A stretch of DNA of 64,000 nucleotides. It comes from Archangiaceae bacterium (GTDB taxonomy: Bacteria > Myxococcota > Myxococcia > Myxococcales > Myxococcaceae). Positions 40,630 to 50,967 of this stretch are shown here, one piece after another (position 1 is the stretch's first letter; each line of letters opens with the position of its first letter). Where the stretch lies: positions 24,907-88,906 of the forward strand of contig JAACJQ010000343.1 in NCBI GenBank assembly GCA_016879935.1. Reading direction: 5' to 3'. A program made the translations under genes and the position numbers. The notes beneath the pieces are model-generated. The model was not told where the DNA came from, did not search any database, and saw only the letters and a list, made by a program, of their open reading frames with translations.

Positions 40630-42027
40630 CTAGAAGCGGCCCTGCAGCGCCACCGTCGAGGTGGTCGCCAACGCCGAACGGCTCGCGGGCACCAGCCGCC
40701 CTGGCTCGTTGGTGAGCGCCTCGTTCATCAGGTCGAGCGCGACGTCGAATTCACCGAGCACGCTCAGCTGCTCCACCGGGTTCCACCGCAGGGCCAGCTT
40801 CGCGCCCAGCGTGGGTCGCGTCGTGCGATCTCCACCGATGAACTGCGGGACCCCGCCTTCGCGAAACACGAGCAGCGACGACGTCATGCCCGGAGGCGGC
40901 GCGTTTCCGCCGAAGTCAGAACGAACCACCGCAGGCTGCACCACGCGGAGCAGGAGTTGAGGCGTGAGCTTCGTGCGCTCGAAGGAATGATCGGCTCCGA
41001 GGTAGCCGGCCAGTAGCGGGGTCGACGTGCCGCTGCCGGGCACGCTGGTGTTCACGAGGAAGACCTGATCGAAGGTGAGGAACGCCGTCGACTGCGCGCG
41101 CGCCGTGAAGAAGAATCGGGAGCGGTTCACCCGAAGTCGGGCCTGCAGATCGAACCACCCGGGCAACAGCTCACTCTGCGACGGTGGCATGCCCGCTCGC
41201 GAGACTGATTGGGTGCCGGCGCCGACCTCGACCGCCACGGTGAAGGCGACACGCTCGTGCGGAGCGGCCGGTGCAGCGAAGAAGCGCCCGAAGCGGGTGG
41301 GATCCTGCGCGTAGGTCACCAGGTCGAGCGCCGCAGGCACTTCTTCTCCGACGTGAAACACCGCCTGGCCCGCTGCGATGAACCCCCACTGCAGGGGCGA
41401 GTCCCCCATCACCAGCGGCTGCGGGCCGTACTGCGTGCGCCCTGCCCTCGCCTCGAGCCGAACACGCTCGCTCGCCCACCCCACCCCGCCGAGAAACTCT
41501 GGGTACACCGGCGAGAGGACGGCACCGAGCCCGAAACCGGAGACCACTCGGGTCGGGAACCGACCGGCGAGCCAGGCCTGCACGGAGTCGCCTCGCAGCT
41601 CGAACGACAGCACCGGCGCCTGCACCCGCGTCACCGCGTTGGCCCAATCGAACGACACCAACCGGGTGTTGGCCTGAAACGGGTACAGCCGCGCAGCGAA
41701 CGTCGTCCCGGTGCCCGCGAGCTGCGGGGTCTCGAACTCGAGGAAGCTGTCGAGATCTTGAAGCGTGACGGGCGCGGCCCCAGGCACGAGCTGGCCTTGC
41801 ACGACCGCGTTGGTGAGCGTCGGGCCGAGGAGCGGCACCCAGTGGCCCCGCAGCGTGCCGACCGACCAGCTTCGCTTGAGATCGAGGGAGATGGAGAGCT
41901 GCGGTGACATCTGAACGAAGGCCGAGGTCGAGCCCTCGGGTTCCGTCGTCGAGAGCGTGACGCCAGCGGTGGCACTCGCCGAGAGCTCCGTTCGCCCCAG
42001 CAGCATCAACAACGTCAGGGTGACCAT
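40630..42027 (-). CDS. Outer-membrane beta-barrel/porin-like protein
   Basis: The 465-residue protein has a weak signal sequence ([19 protein letters not shown]) and amphipathic strands throughout, with typical turns ([38 protein letters not shown]) and a final strand ending STVALQGRF with the C-terminal Phe expected for barrel insertion. No homologue recognised. The gene is divergent from purL, with 73 bp between them. Its 3' end lies 7 bp from the opposing lipoprotein gene. Confidence 0.7.
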   Translation of the reverse strand: MVTLTLLMLLGRTELSASATAGVTLSTTEPEGSTSAFVQMSPQLSISLDLKRSWSVGTLRGHWVPLLGPTLTNAVVQGQLVPGAAPVTLQDLDSFLEFETPQLAGTGTTFAARLYPFQANTRLVSFDWANAVTRVQAPVLSFELRGDSVQAWLAGRFPTRVVSGFGLGAVLSPVYPEFLGGVGWASERVRLEARAGRTQYGPQPLVMGDSPLQWGFIAAGQAVFHVGEEVPAALDLVTYAQDPTRFGRFFAAPAAPHERVAFTVAVEVGAGTQSVSRAGMPPSQSELLPGWFDLQARLRVNRSRFFFTARAQSTAFLTFDQVFLVNTSVPGSGTSTPLLAGYLGADHSFERTKLTPQLLLRVVQPAVVRSDFGGNAPPPGMTSSLLVFREGGVPQFIGGDRTTRPTLGAKLALRWNPVEQLSVLGEFDVALDLMNEALTNEPGRLVPASRSALATTSTVALQGRF

Positions 42028-42100
42028 GCCGCCTTCTTGCCACAGGCGTCGTCACAGGAATGTCGAACCCCACGTCGGCAGCTGGCGCTATGAGGGCGGC

Positions 42101-45100
42101 ATGCTCACGCTGCATGGGCCGTCGCCGTTCACCGCTGCCCGCCTGGCGCGCCGTCACAAGCGCCTGCGCGACTCGAACCCGAAGCTGTCGCAGAGCACCG
42201 CGACCTCGGTCTTCTTCGTCGATCTGAACCGCACGCCGACGGAGCAGGAGCGGCTCCGCCTCGAGCAGCTGCTCGGCGCTTCGACGACGCCCCACGGTGG
42301 GCCGGGAGCGCTGCGGCTCGTCGTGCCCCGCCTCGGCACCGTCTCGCCCTGGTCGTCGAAGGCGACCGACATCGCGCGCAACTGCGGCCTCTCGTTCGTC
42401 ACCCGCATCGAGCGCGGCACCGCGTGGCATCTCGTGGGAGACGTGACCGACGAAGCGGCGCTGCGCAGCGGCCTGCACGATCGCATGACCGAGTCGGTGC
42501 TGTCGTCGATCGCGGACGCGAGCCAGCTCTTCGCGCACCACGAGCCCAAGAAGCTCGCCTCCGTGCCCGTGCTGAAGAACGGCCGTGGCGCGCTGGAGCA
42601 GGCGAACCGTTCGATGGGCCTCGCGCTCGCGGAGGACGAGATCGACTACCTCGTCGACGCGTTCACGAAGCTCGGCCGCGACCCCTCAGACGTCGAGCTC
42701 ATGATGTTCGCGCAGGCCAACAGCGAGCACTGCCGCCACAAGATCTTCAACGCCGAGTTCGTCGTCGACGGCGTGCAGGCAGAAGACTCGTTGTTCAAGT
42801 TGATCAAACGCTCCACCGCGGCCTCACCGGGCGGCGTGTTGAGCGCGTACAAAGACAATGCAGCGGTCATCGCCGGCAACACCGCGGGCCGGTTCTTCGC
42901 GCACCCCGACGACGGCACGTACCGCACCGAAGTCGAGGCGATGCCGATTCTCGCGAAGGTCGAGACGCACAATCACCCCACGGCGGTCTCTCCTTTCCCG
43001 GGCGCAGCGACCGGCTCCGGCGGCGAGATTCGTGACGAGGGGGCGACCGGTCGTGGCTCCAAACCGAAGGCCGGTCTCGTCGGATTCTCGGTCTCGAACC
43101 TGCGGCTGCCCGACGCCGTTCGTCCGTGGGAGGTCGATCACGGCAAACCCTCACGCATCGCCAGCGCGCTCGAGATCATGACCGACGGCCCGCTCGGCGG
43201 CGCCGCGTTCAACAACGAGTTCGGCCGACCCGCGTTGGTGGGCACCTTCCGAACCTTCGAGCAGGAGATCGCCTCGGCCTCGGGCAAAGAGCTGCGCGGG
43301 TACCACAAGCCGATCATGATCGCGGGCGGGCTCGGGCACATCAGGCCGCAGCTCGTCGAGAAGGGCTCCATTCCCGCGGGCGCGGCCATCGTGGTGCTGG
43401 GCGGGCCGGCGATGCTCATCGGGCTCGGAGGTGGCGCCGCGTCGTCGGTCGCCTCGGGCACGTCCGCGGAGGATTTGGACTTCGCCTCGGTGCAACGTGA
43501 CAACGCCGAGATGGAGCGCCGCTGTCAGGAGGTCATCGACCGCTGCTGCGCGCTCGGCGAAGCGTCGCCCATCGTCTCGATTCACGACGTCGGCGCCGGA
43601 GGCCTGTCGAACGCGCTCCCCGAGCTGGTGAACGAGAGCAAGAAGGGCGCGACGTTCGACCTGCGCAAGATTCCCTCTGACGAGCCGGGCATGTCGCCGC
43701 TCGAGCTGTGGTGCAACGAGTCGCAGGAGCGCTACGTGCTCGCCATCGACGCGGCCGCCCTGCCCCGCTTCGAAGCGCTCTGCCGTCGTGAACGTGCGCC
43801 GTACGCCGTGCTCGGAGCGGCGACGACCGAAGGCCGGCTGGTGGTGAAAGACCCGCTCTTCTTCGACTCGCCCATCGACGTGCCGCTCGAGGTGATTCTC
43901 GGGAAGCCGCCGCGCATGCGCCGCACGGCCGAGCACCAGCGCGTCACGCACGCGCCGCTCGAGCTCGCGGGCCTCGACGTGAAAGAAGCGATTCGCCGCG
44001 TGCTGTTGCTGCCGACCGTCGCCGACAAGTCGTTCCTCATTCACATCGGAGACCGCTCGGTCACCGGCCTCGTCGCCAGAGATCAGCTCGTCGGCAAATT
44101 CCAGGTGCCCGTCGCCGACTGCGCCGTGACGATGACGAGCTACGACGTGTTCTCGGGCGAGGCGATGTCGATGGGTGAACGTGCGCCCATCGCGTGTCTC
44201 GACGCCGCGGCCTCGGCCCGCATGGCGGTGGGCGAAGCGCTCACGAACCTCGCCTCCGCTGCCGTGGCGAAGCGCGGCGACATCAAGCTCTCGGCGAACT
44301 GGATGGCCGCTGCCGGCTGGCCCGGTGAAGACGCCCGCCTCTTCGATGCGGTCAAAGCCGTCGGCGCCGAACTCTGCCCGGCCCTCGGCATCGCGATTCC
44401 CGTCGGCAAAGACTCGATGTCGATGCGCACGCAGTGGAGCGCCAACGGCCAGTCGAAGAGCGTCGTCGCGCCCGTCTCGCTCGTCATCAGCGCGTTCGCG
44501 CCCGTCACCGACGTGCGCAAGACGCTCACGCCCGAGCTGTCGATGGACGACGGGCCGACGAAGCTCATCGCCGTCGACGTGTCGGGTGGGAAACACCGCC
44601 TCGGCGGCAGCGCGCTCGCGCAGGTCTTCAACTCGGTCGGCACGGTGGCTCCCGACGTCGACGACGCGCAGGCGCTCGCACACTTCTTCGACACGGTTCA
44701 GGCGCTCAACGCAGAGGGAAAACTGCACGCCTACCACGACGTCTCCGACGGCGGCCTCGTCACCACGCTGCTCGAAATGGCGTTCGCGTCGGGCTGTGGC
44801 CTCGAGGTGTCGCTCGACGGGCTGAAGGGCGACACGCTCGAGGTGCTGTTCTCGGAAGAGCTCGGCGCGGTCGTGCAGGTTCGCGAAGCCGACGTCGCGC
44901 ACGTGGTCAGCGCCTTCTCGGCGAAGGGCGTCACCGCGACCGTCGTCGGCCACCCCGTCAGCGACGACGACGTGATCATCACCCGCGACGGCCACCTCGT
45001 CTTCGAAGACGACCGCCACTCGTTGCGCGCGCTCTGGAGCGACACCTCCTGGCGCATGCAACGGCTCCGCGACGACGCGGCCTGTGCCGACGACGAGCAC

Positions 45101-45958
45101 GCGCTGCGCACCGACGAGGCCTTCACGGGGCTCATGGGCCGGCTCTCGTTCGACCCTGGCGATGACGTCACCCGCGTCGTCTCGTCGTCGAAGAAGCCGA
45201 AGGTGGCCATTCTTCGCGAGCAGGGCGTGAACGGGCAGGTCGAGATGGCGTGGGCCTTCACGCGCGCGGGCTTCATGGCGGTCGACGTGCACATGAGCGA
45301 CCTGCTCGAAGGCCGTGTCGACCTGAAGGGCTTCACCGGGCTCGCGGCGTGTGGCGGCTTCTCGTACGGCGACGTGCTCGGCGCAGGCGTCGGCTGGGCC
45401 CGCTCGATTCTCTTCAACGACAAGGTGCGCGAGCAGTTCCGCGCGTTCTTCCACCGGCCCGACACGTTCAGCCTCGGCGTGTGCAACGGCTGCCAGATGA
45501 TGTCGCAGCTCAAAGACCTCATCCCCGGCGCCGAGGCCTGGCCCCGCTTCGTGCGCAACCGCTCGGAGCAGTTCGAAGCGCGCCTCGCCATGGTGCGCAT
45601 CGAGAAGAGCCCGTCGATTCTCTTCGCCGGCATGGAGGGCACCATCGCGCCCATCGCCGTCGCGCACGGAGAAGGCCGGGTCGAGAGCCACGCGCTCACC
45701 GCGCTCGACGAGTCGGGGCTCGTCACCGCCCGCTTCGTCGACCACACCGGCGCGCCCACTGAGCGCTTCCCCTTGAACCCGAACGGCTCGCGCGCGGGCA
45801 TCACCGCCGTCACCACCACCGACGGGCGCGCGACGATTCTCATACCGCACCCCGAGCGGGTGACCCGCACCGCGAACCTCTCGTGGCACCCCAGGCGCTG
45901 GAGCGACGACAGCCCGTGGCTGCGACTCTTCCGCAACGCGCGCGTGTGGGTAGGCTGA
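42101..45958 (+). CDS. purL: Phosphoribosylformylglycinamidine synthase (single-chain type)
   Basis: The 1285-residue enzyme is the large, single-polypeptide FGAM synthase, the fourth step of purine biosynthesis. It has an N-terminal domain, two AIR-synthase-type ATP-binding halves ([23 protein letters not shown], with the usual ANSEHCRHK region before) and a C-terminal glutamine amidotransferase. The amidotransferase has its catalytic Cys in GVCNGCQMM and a His-x-Glu near HGEGRVE. This large form is typical of proteobacteria. The ATG at 42101 matches the usual length; the longer frame upstream is not coding. No purine-pathway neighbours are present. Confidence 0.95.
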   Translation: MLTLHGPSPFTAARLARRHKRLRDSNPKLSQSTATSVFFVDLNRTPTEQERLRLEQLLGASTTPHGGPGALRLVVPRLGTVSPWSSKATDIARNCGLSFVTRIERGTAWHLVGDVTDEAALRSGLHDRMTESVLSSIADASQLFAHHEPKKLASVPVLKNGRGALEQANRSMGLALAEDEIDYLVDAFTKLGRDPSDVELMMFAQANSEHCRHKIFNAEFVVDGVQAEDSLFKLIKRSTAASPGGVLSAYKDNAAVIAGNTAGRFFAHPDDGTYRTEVEAMPILAKVETHNHPTAVSPFPGAATGSGGEIRDEGATGRGSKPKAGLVGFSVSNLRLPDAVRPWEVDHGKPSRIASALEIMTDGPLGGAAFNNEFGRPALVGTFRTFEQEIASASGKELRGYHKPIMIAGGLGHIRPQLVEKGSIPAGAAIVVLGGPAMLIGLGGGAASSVASGTSAEDLDFASVQRDNAEMERRCQEVIDRCCALGEASPIVSIHDVGAGGLSNALPELVNESKKGATFDLRKIPSDEPGMSPLELWCNESQERYVLAIDAAALPRFEALCRRERAPYAVLGAATTEGRLVVKDPLFFDSPIDVPLEVILGKPPRMRRTAEHQRVTHAPLELAGLDVKEAIRRVLLLPTVADKSFLIHIGDRSVTGLVARDQLVGKFQVPVADCAVTMTSYDVFSGEAMSMGERAPIACLDAAASARMAVGEALTNLASAAVAKRGDIKLSANWMAAAGWPGEDARLFDAVKAVGAELCPALGIAIPVGKDSMSMRTQWSANGQSKSVVAPVSLVISAFAPVTDVRKTLTPELSMDDGPTKLIAVDVSGGKHRLGGSALAQVFNSVGTVAPDVDDAQALAHFFDTVQALNAEGKLHAYHDVSDGGLVTTLLEMAFASGCGLEVSLDGLKGDTLEVLFSEELGAVVQVREADVAHVVSAFSAKGVTATVVGHPVSDDDVIITRDGHLVFEDDRHSLRALWSDTSWRMQRLRDDAACADDEHALRTDEAFTGLMGRLSFDPGDDVTRVVSSSKKPKVAILREQGVNGQVEMAWAFTRAGFMAVDVHMSDLLEGRVDLKGFTGLAACGGFSYGDVLGAGVGWARSILFNDKVREQFRAFFHRPDTFSLGVCNGCQMMSQLKDLIPGAEAWPRFVRNRSEQFEARLAMVRIEKSPSILFAGMEGTIAPIAVAHGEGRVESHALTALDESGLVTARFVDHTGAPTERFPLNPNGSRAGITAVTTTDGRATILIPHPERVTRTANLSWHPRRWSDDSPWLRLFRNARVWVG

Positions 45959-45961
45959 CGC

Positions 45962-46426
45962 ATGGCCGCAAGCCGAAAACGTCTCGAGCCGGCCGCGCGG
46001 GTGCGGCACCTCCTCTCCATCGACGCCCACAACCTGATGACCCGCCTCGCCGCCCGGCAGGACTCGATGGTGGGCCTGTTCTCGCGGCTGCGCGACCGCG
46101 AGCCGATGCTCACCGTCCTCGACACGTGGTTCGACACCATCACCTTCACCGAGCTGTCGACGCTCGACCCGGCCGAGCAGAAATCGGTGAACCGCTTCTA
46201 CGAGCTGCTCTCCGAAGTGCGCTGGTACCTCGCGTACACCGAAGACATGCCCACGATGGTGCAGACGAAGCTGACCTCGTTTCTGCGGCGGCTGGAGACG
46301 ACGTTTCGCGAGCTCATCTCGGTCATCGGCCCGCCCGAAGCCGACGGGGCGAAGGTCGTCGACGTGCAGGTCGTCTCGAAGGTGACGAAGCAGCCGCGCA
46401 AGACGAAGGCCCGTTCGCGACGCTGA
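45962..46426 (+). CDS. Hypothetical helical protein after purL
   Basis: The 154-residue protein has no signal peptide or motif. It is mostly helical (AHNLMTRLAARQDSMVGLFSRLRD, YELLSEVRWYLAYTEDMPTMV) with a very basic tail (KQPRKTKARSRR). The ATG is 4 bp after the purL stop, so it is probably co-transcribed with purL. Function unknown. Confidence 0.65.
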   Translation: MAASRKRLEPAARVRHLLSIDAHNLMTRLAARQDSMVGLFSRLRDREPMLTVLDTWFDTITFTELSTLDPAEQKSVNRFYELLSEVRWYLAYTEDMPTMVQTKLTSFLRRLETTFRELISVIGPPEADGAKVVDVQVVSKVTKQPRKTKARSRR

Positions 46427-46471
46427 GGGTTGCCCGGTCGATCGACGGGCTGCTACACGCGCGCACGCCCG

Positions 46472-47770
46472 ATGCAGAAGCCCCTGGACATGAGAGTGGT
46501 GGTCGTTCTCGCGTTCATCGCGGGCTGTGCCTCGCTGACGCGAACGCAGCCGAAGGCGATGCCGGTGCAGGTCGTGGTGGCCATCGAAGACGCTGGCGTC
46601 GCGGTCGACGCTGGAGCGCTGGCCCTCGAGACCCTCGATGCAGGTGACGTGGTCGCGCTCGCCGAGCTGGCCGACGCAGGCGACGACGTCGAATCGGAAG
46701 TGACGGGCGGTGAAGAACCCGGCGAAGGGACTCCTGCCGAAGAGCCCGGTGATGACGTCGGCGCGACGGCGCCGGCCGATGGTGGCCTGCTCTATTCCCT
46801 CGACCTCACCGACGAAGCGCTCGCCACGGCGTGGAGAGACTCCCCTTCGAGCCTCGGCAGCATCTCGATGGGCTTCGTCGAAGAGGGCCGGCTCATCAAC
46901 GGCGTTCCCTTTCCCAAAGGCGATGGCGCCGCGTGGACGGTGGTGTCTCCCGAAGCGACGTACGGCACGCAGGAGACGGTCGACTTCGTGGCCGCTGCGA
47001 TTCGGCAGGTGAAGGCCGAGCACCCCGAGGCGCCGCCGCTGCGCATGAATCAGATCAGCGCGCGTGAAGGCGGCTACCTGCGCCCGCACAAGACGCACCA
47101 GAACGGCCGCGACGTCGACCTGGGCTTCTATTACCCGGGCGGTCAGACGGTTCACGTGCGCGAGCGCGAGAAGGTCATCGACGTCGCGCTCAACTGGGCC
47201 CTCGTGAAGGCGCTCGTGATGCAAGGCGACGTGCAGTTCATTCTCGTCGACCAGCGCGTGCAGAAGGTGCTGTTCGAGCACGCGAAGAAGCTCGGCGAAG
47301 ACCCCGCGTGGCTCGACTCGTTGTTCCACGCCGGGCGCTCGTCGATTCTGCAGCACGCCCGAAGGCACCGAGACCACTTCCACGTGCGCTACTTCAACGG
47401 CCGCGCACAGGAGCTCGGTCGACGCGTGGCTCCGCTGCTCGCGACGCGGCCCGAAGAGAACATCGCCATGCACCGCGTGAAGAAGGGCGACACGCTGGGC
47501 GGCATCGCCTCACGGTACGGCTCGAGCGCGGCGGCGATTCGCAAGGCGAGCGGGCTGTCGAACAACCTGCTGCGCATCGGCCGGGTGCTGAAGGTGCCAC
47601 TGCGAAAGCCCTGCACGACCTGCCCGGTGCCTCCGCCGATGGTGGTGCCCCCGCGCCGCCTGCCGCCAGGCGTTCAGACCGTCACGGGGCCGGCGCTCGA
47701 CGTGATGGAGCCTGAAGACGCAGGCACGACCGGCGCCGAGTTCACGGCGGGTCCTTCGGCGGCTCGGTGA
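46472..47770 (+). CDS. MepA-type murein endopeptidase with LysM, lipoprotein
   Basis: The 432-residue protein has a lipoprotein signal (MRVVVVLAFIAGC, preceded by MQKPLD), an Asp-Ala-Gly-rich linker, and an M74 (MepA-like) penicillin-insensitive murein endopeptidase domain. The zinc ligands are visible: His and Asp in KTHQNGRDVD and HxH in RHRDHFHVRY. A LysM peptidoglycan-binding domain follows (about 345-388; MHRVKKGDTLGGIASRYGSS). MepA cuts D-Ala-mDAP cross-links in the periplasm. Attachment to the outer membrane plus LysM is unusual for MepA, which is normally a free periplasmic enzyme. I chose the ATG at 46472; 46490 is also possible. Confidence 0.88.
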   Translation: MQKPLDMRVVVVLAFIAGCASLTRTQPKAMPVQVVVAIEDAGVAVDAGALALETLDAGDVVALAELADAGDDVESEVTGGEEPGEGTPAEEPGDDVGATAPADGGLLYSLDLTDEALATAWRDSPSSLGSISMGFVEEGRLINGVPFPKGDGAAWTVVSPEATYGTQETVDFVAAAIRQVKAEHPEAPPLRMNQISAREGGYLRPHKTHQNGRDVDLGFYYPGGQTVHVREREKVIDVALNWALVKALVMQGDVQFILVDQRVQKVLFEHAKKLGEDPAWLDSLFHAGRSSILQHARRHRDHFHVRYFNGRAQELGRRVAPLLATRPEENIAMHRVKKGDTLGGIASRYGSSAAAIRKASGLSNNLLRIGRVLKVPLRKPCTTCPVPPPMVVPPRRLPPGVQTVTGPALDVMEPEDAGTTGAEFTAGPSAAR

Positions 47771-48281
47771 GGAAGAGCCGCGCCTCGGCCTCCTTCAACT
47801 TCTCTCCCTCGACGCCTGCCGCGATGAGCGCCGCTCTCAGCTGCGCCGCGTTGCGATCGACGACGCCGTGGCTGCACTCGGGAAACAACGGCGGCACCGC
47901 CTCGAACGTGAGGTTCATTGGGTAGTCGCGGCACATCAACGGCCGGCTCTCGTAGCTGTCGCAGCGCTTCGTCACCGGGTCGTAGTGGGAGCAGCGAAAG
48001 ACGAAGAGCCGGAAGCGCGGGTCGGTCTCGACGAGCTCGAAGCCGTTCACCACTCGCTGCCACCACAGCGTCGCCGCGCGCAGCATTGGCAGTCGCCACA
48101 ACAACACGCCCGCCTGAATGCTGGGCTGCTCGCAGCACTTGCCGCAGCCATTGCAGCTGCCCGTCAGGCGGTAGCGCGGGTCGCCGCGACGCGAGAGCCA
48201 CCAGCGCGTGACCCCGAGCTCGAAGGCTCCGAGGCTGCGGGCGACGGCTTTGAGAACGACACGAACGAGACCGTCACGCAC
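47742..48281 (-). CDS. YkgJ family Cys-cluster protein
   Basis: The 179-residue protein carries the CxxCGxCC motif (GSCNGCGKCCEQ, about 42-51) and the later CDSYESRPLMCRDYP, the defining pair of the YkgJ/UPF0153 zinc- or iron-sulphur-binding family. Function in the family is poorly known. It has no signal peptide. The start is a GTG. The tail overlaps the mepA-like gene by 29 bp. Confidence 0.87.
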   Translation of the reverse strand: MRDGLVRVVLKAVARSLGAFELGVTRWWLSRRGDPRYRLTGSCNGCGKCCEQPSIQAGVLLWRLPMLRAATLWWQRVVNGFELVETDPRFRLFVFRCSHYDPVTKRCDSYESRPLMCRDYPMNLTFEAVPPLFPECSHGVVDRNAAQLRAALIAAGVEGEKLKEAEARLFLTEPPKDPP

Positions 48282-48294
48282 GCGAGCGATTCAA

Positions 48295-49521
48295 TCAGAA
48301 CCAGGTGGTGACGCCGAGCGTGAGCGTGTCTTGCGCGTTGCGAGTGGGCACCCAGGGCGACATCGCACCGTCGCCCTCCACCGTGCCGCGGAAGTACAGC
48401 GGAGCGCTGGCCTGGTCTCGCCGATACTCGAGCCTGAACGACACGCGCGGGTGTGGGCGAACCTCGACGGTGCCGGTGGCCGAGCCGACGAGGGCGACGC
48501 CGAAGAAGATGGGCTGCGCCGCGCCGTGCCGTTCGTGCAGCACGTCGCCACGCAGCGCGACGAAGAGCCAGGGCCGAACGGTGAAGCGCGCCGCGAGCGC
48601 AGCGCCCAGCCACCCCGAGACGCCGAGCGCGTTGGGCTCGAAACCACCGTTGCCGTGCAGCAACAGCGAGAGGAGCGGCGTCGCCACCCACGTGACGTGC
48701 GCGTCGAGCAGGTGTCTCCACGCGCGGCCTTCGAGCGCGCCCGCGTTGCGCTCGACTCCACCGAAGTACAGCAGCGACACCGCCAGCTTCTCGGGCACCG
48801 CGTACGTCGCCTGCACCGACACCGACTTCTCGGGGTTGTTGTCGACGACGCTGTTCCACCCGTTGTACCCGGCGAGCGTCACCACCCAGCGCTCGGTGAG
48901 CGGCAACGAAGCGCGAACACCCGTGTGGTAGTACGGCAGCGCGAAGAAGAGCGTCGAGCGTGACCAGTTCCAGTTGTCGCGCACCGCGATGCCCTCGGGC
49001 CCGATGGGCGAGAGGAACAGACCAGCCTGCACCAGGAGCCCTCGACCGACGGGGAAGAGGTAGCCCGCGAAGCCCTGCTGCACGTACTTCCACAACACGT
49101 CACCGGTCGCGTTCACACCTGCGGCGCCCGACTGGCCTGGCTCGGCGAGGTAGTAGCTCGACGGCGTGTGGCCGATCTGCAGCGCGACGCGCCCGACGAC
49201 GCCCTCGTAGTCCCACTGCACGTCGAGCGAGACGTTGCTGATGGTGAAGGTGTTGTGGCGGTTGTCGAAGCCGCGCCACGCGGTGAGCCCGTTCGACGGG
49301 GCGTTGAAGTTCCACTGGTAGAAGGCCTCGGCATAGCCGCCGAAGGTGAAGGCCGACGACGCGGTCGCTGCGCCGCCCACGAGGTCCGAAGCGTTCGCGG
49401 CCTGCAGGCGCGTGTCTTCTCTCGAGGTCGACTGCGCACCTGCGTCGGACACGTCGACGCCACCGTCTTCGAGGGCACCACAGAGCAGGCCGACCAGCAG
49501 CGCACTGACCATGCGAGGCAT
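48295..49521 (-). CDS. Outer-membrane porin (BBP2/OmpL-like family)
   Basis: The 408-residue protein has a signal peptide (MPRMVSALLVGLLCGA) and a typical BBP2-like barrel: FGGYAEAFYQWNFNAP, NTFTISNVSLDVQWDY and GRVALQIGHTPSSYY near the start, and an end LGVTTWF with the C-terminal Phe. Such proteins are uncharacterised porins of Gram-negative bacteria. Its ATG at 49521 is one of several in-frame Met codons. It is divergent from the GT22 gene; only 63 bp separate them, which must hold both promoters. Confidence 0.8.
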   Translation of the reverse strand: MPRMVSALLVGLLCGALEDGGVDVSDAGAQSTSREDTRLQAANASDLVGGAATASSAFTFGGYAEAFYQWNFNAPSNGLTAWRGFDNRHNTFTISNVSLDVQWDYEGVVGRVALQIGHTPSSYYLAEPGQSGAAGVNATGDVLWKYVQQGFAGYLFPVGRGLLVQAGLFLSPIGPEGIAVRDNWNWSRSTLFFALPYYHTGVRASLPLTERWVVTLAGYNGWNSVVDNNPEKSVSVQATYAVPEKLAVSLLYFGGVERNAGALEGRAWRHLLDAHVTWVATPLLSLLLHGNGGFEPNALGVSGWLGAALAARFTVRPWLFVALRGDVLHERHGAAQPIFFGVALVGSATGTVEVRPHPRVSFRLEYRRDQASAPLYFRGTVEGDGAMSPWVPTRNAQDTLTLGVTTWF

Positions 49522-49584
49522 GTACCGAACGTGCGTTCGTTCTGCGCGGTTCATCGCGTGATGCTGTAGAGCCAGCGCCGTCCC

Positions 49585-50967
49585 GTGAATTCCCGACACC
49601 GGCCGCTCCTCATCCCCCTCGTCTGTGCCCTGCCCGCCGCGCTCGAGGCCGTCGTTCAGCTCGGCCGCATTCACCCTGACGAGGTGTTCCAGTCGCTCGA
49701 GCCCGCTACCTTTCGCGCGTTCGGCTACGGCACGCTCGCGTGGGAGTGGACCGTGGGCCTGCGCAACTGGGCGGTGCCCGGGCTGTTCGCGGTGCTGCTG
49801 AAAGCGTGTGCGGCCATCGGCATCGACCACCCCCAGGCCCGGCGCGCGGTGCTCGAGCTTCCGCAATACGCGCTGCACGTCGCGATGCTGCTCGCCGCGT
49901 ATCGCTTCACGGCGAGACGAGTCGGAGCCGAGCGCGCATCGTGGGCGATTCCGCTCCTGGGCCTCACCGGCCTCGTCATTCACTTCGGCGGCCGCACGAT
50001 GACCGAGACGTGGTCGACCGCGTTTCTCGTGTGGGGCCTCGAGCGGCTCGACGCGAAAGAACGAAACGCCTCGGCGCTCGGTGGAGCGTTGCTCGGCTGC
50101 GCCATCGTCACGCGCTACGGCTCACTGGTGCCCGTCGCGGCGGCTGGGCTGCTCGTGTTGGCGGAGCGCCGCTGGAAGGACGCACTGGCTGCACTCGGTG
50201 GCGGGGCCCTCGTCGCGCTCGCGCTCGGGGCGCTCGACTGGGCCACGTGGGGCCGGCCGTTTCACTCGGTCATCGAGTACGTCGACTTCAACGTGCTCTC
50301 GGGAAAAGGCGCGCAGCAGTTCGGCAGCCACCCGTGGGAGTTCTACCGCCAGTTCCATCTCGCCCTCGTCGTCTGGGCCTGGCCGGGAGTCGTGCTCGGG
50401 TTGAACAAGCGCGCCTTCCCCGACGCCGGGCGAGTGTGGTGGGTGCTCCTGCCCGGGCTCGCGTACTTCGCCGCCATCTTCGCGACGCCGCACAAGGAAG
50501 CGCGCTTTCTCTACCCGGGGCTCGTGTTGCTCGAGGTGGCGGCGCTGCCGGGGTGGCTGTGGGCGCTGAGCAAGCTGAAACCGGTCTTCGAACGCGTGGG
50601 GCTGGCGCTCTCACTCGTCGCGAGCCTCGCGCTGGTGCCGTGGCTGTACCGCTATGGCTCGGGAGACAATGCGCTCTCTCCTCAGCGGCCCGAGCTGTTC
50701 AGGCTCTGGGTGCACGCAGCACCGGGCGCGACGGCCGTGTTGCAGGTGAACGAAGGCCAGTGGGGCGCGCCCGGCGCCTTCTACTTCGGCCGCGATGTGC
50801 CGTGGACGTTCGCCTACGAGGCCTCAGACCCGGAGTTCCAACGCGCGATGGGCAGCCCGCAGGTGAACCGCGCGGTGACGTACTTCGACAAGTGCCTCAC
50901 CGAGTTGCAGGCCGCAGGCTTCACCGTGAAGGAAGTGGACGGCGACGCGAAGCTGCTCGTGCGTTAA
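49585..50967 (+). CDS. GT22-family (ALG9/PIG-B-like) mannosyltransferase
   Basis: The 460-residue membrane protein has about nine hydrophobic segments and the two signatures of GT-C family 22: HPDEVFQSLEPA with WEW nearby at the N-terminus (residues 30-55) and HKEARFLYP in the middle. In eukaryotes GT22 enzymes add mannose from dolichyl-phosphate-mannose to GPI and N-glycan precursors. A bacterial member probably uses a polyprenyl-phosphate sugar to modify a surface glycan or glycolipid; donor and acceptor cannot be read from sequence. GTG start. The 3' end overlaps the Cys-repeat gene by 4 bp. Confidence 0.85.
   Translation: MNSRHRPLLIPLVCALPAALEAVVQLGRIHPDEVFQSLEPATFRAFGYGTLAWEWTVGLRNWAVPGLFAVLLKACAAIGIDHPQARRAVLELPQYALHVAMLLAAYRFTARRVGAERASWAIPLLGLTGLVIHFGGRTMTETWSTAFLVWGLERLDAKERNASALGGALLGCAIVTRYGSLVPVAAAGLLVLAERRWKDALAALGGGALVALALGALDWATWGRPFHSVIEYVDFNVLSGKGAQQFGSHPWEFYRQFHLALVVWAWPGVVLGLNKRAFPDAGRVWWVLLPGLAYFAAIFATPHKEARFLYPGLVLLEVAALPGWLWALSKLKPVFERVGLALSLVASLALVPWLYRYGSGDNALSPQRPELFRLWVHAAPGATAVLQVNEGQWGAPGAFYFGRDVPWTFAYEASDPEFQRAMGSPQVNRAVTYFDKCLTELQAAGFTVKEVDGDAKLLVR

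Noticed and set aside
43151..47473. A 1440-codon open frame on the minus strand across purL
   Set aside because: It is antisense to purL, full of Arg/His/Glu typical of GC-rich shadow frames, and lacks any motif; purL itself is certain.
48205..49121. Other large frames antisense to the porin
   Set aside because: They are shadows of the BBP2-like porin, which has a signal peptide and a Phe-ended barrel.
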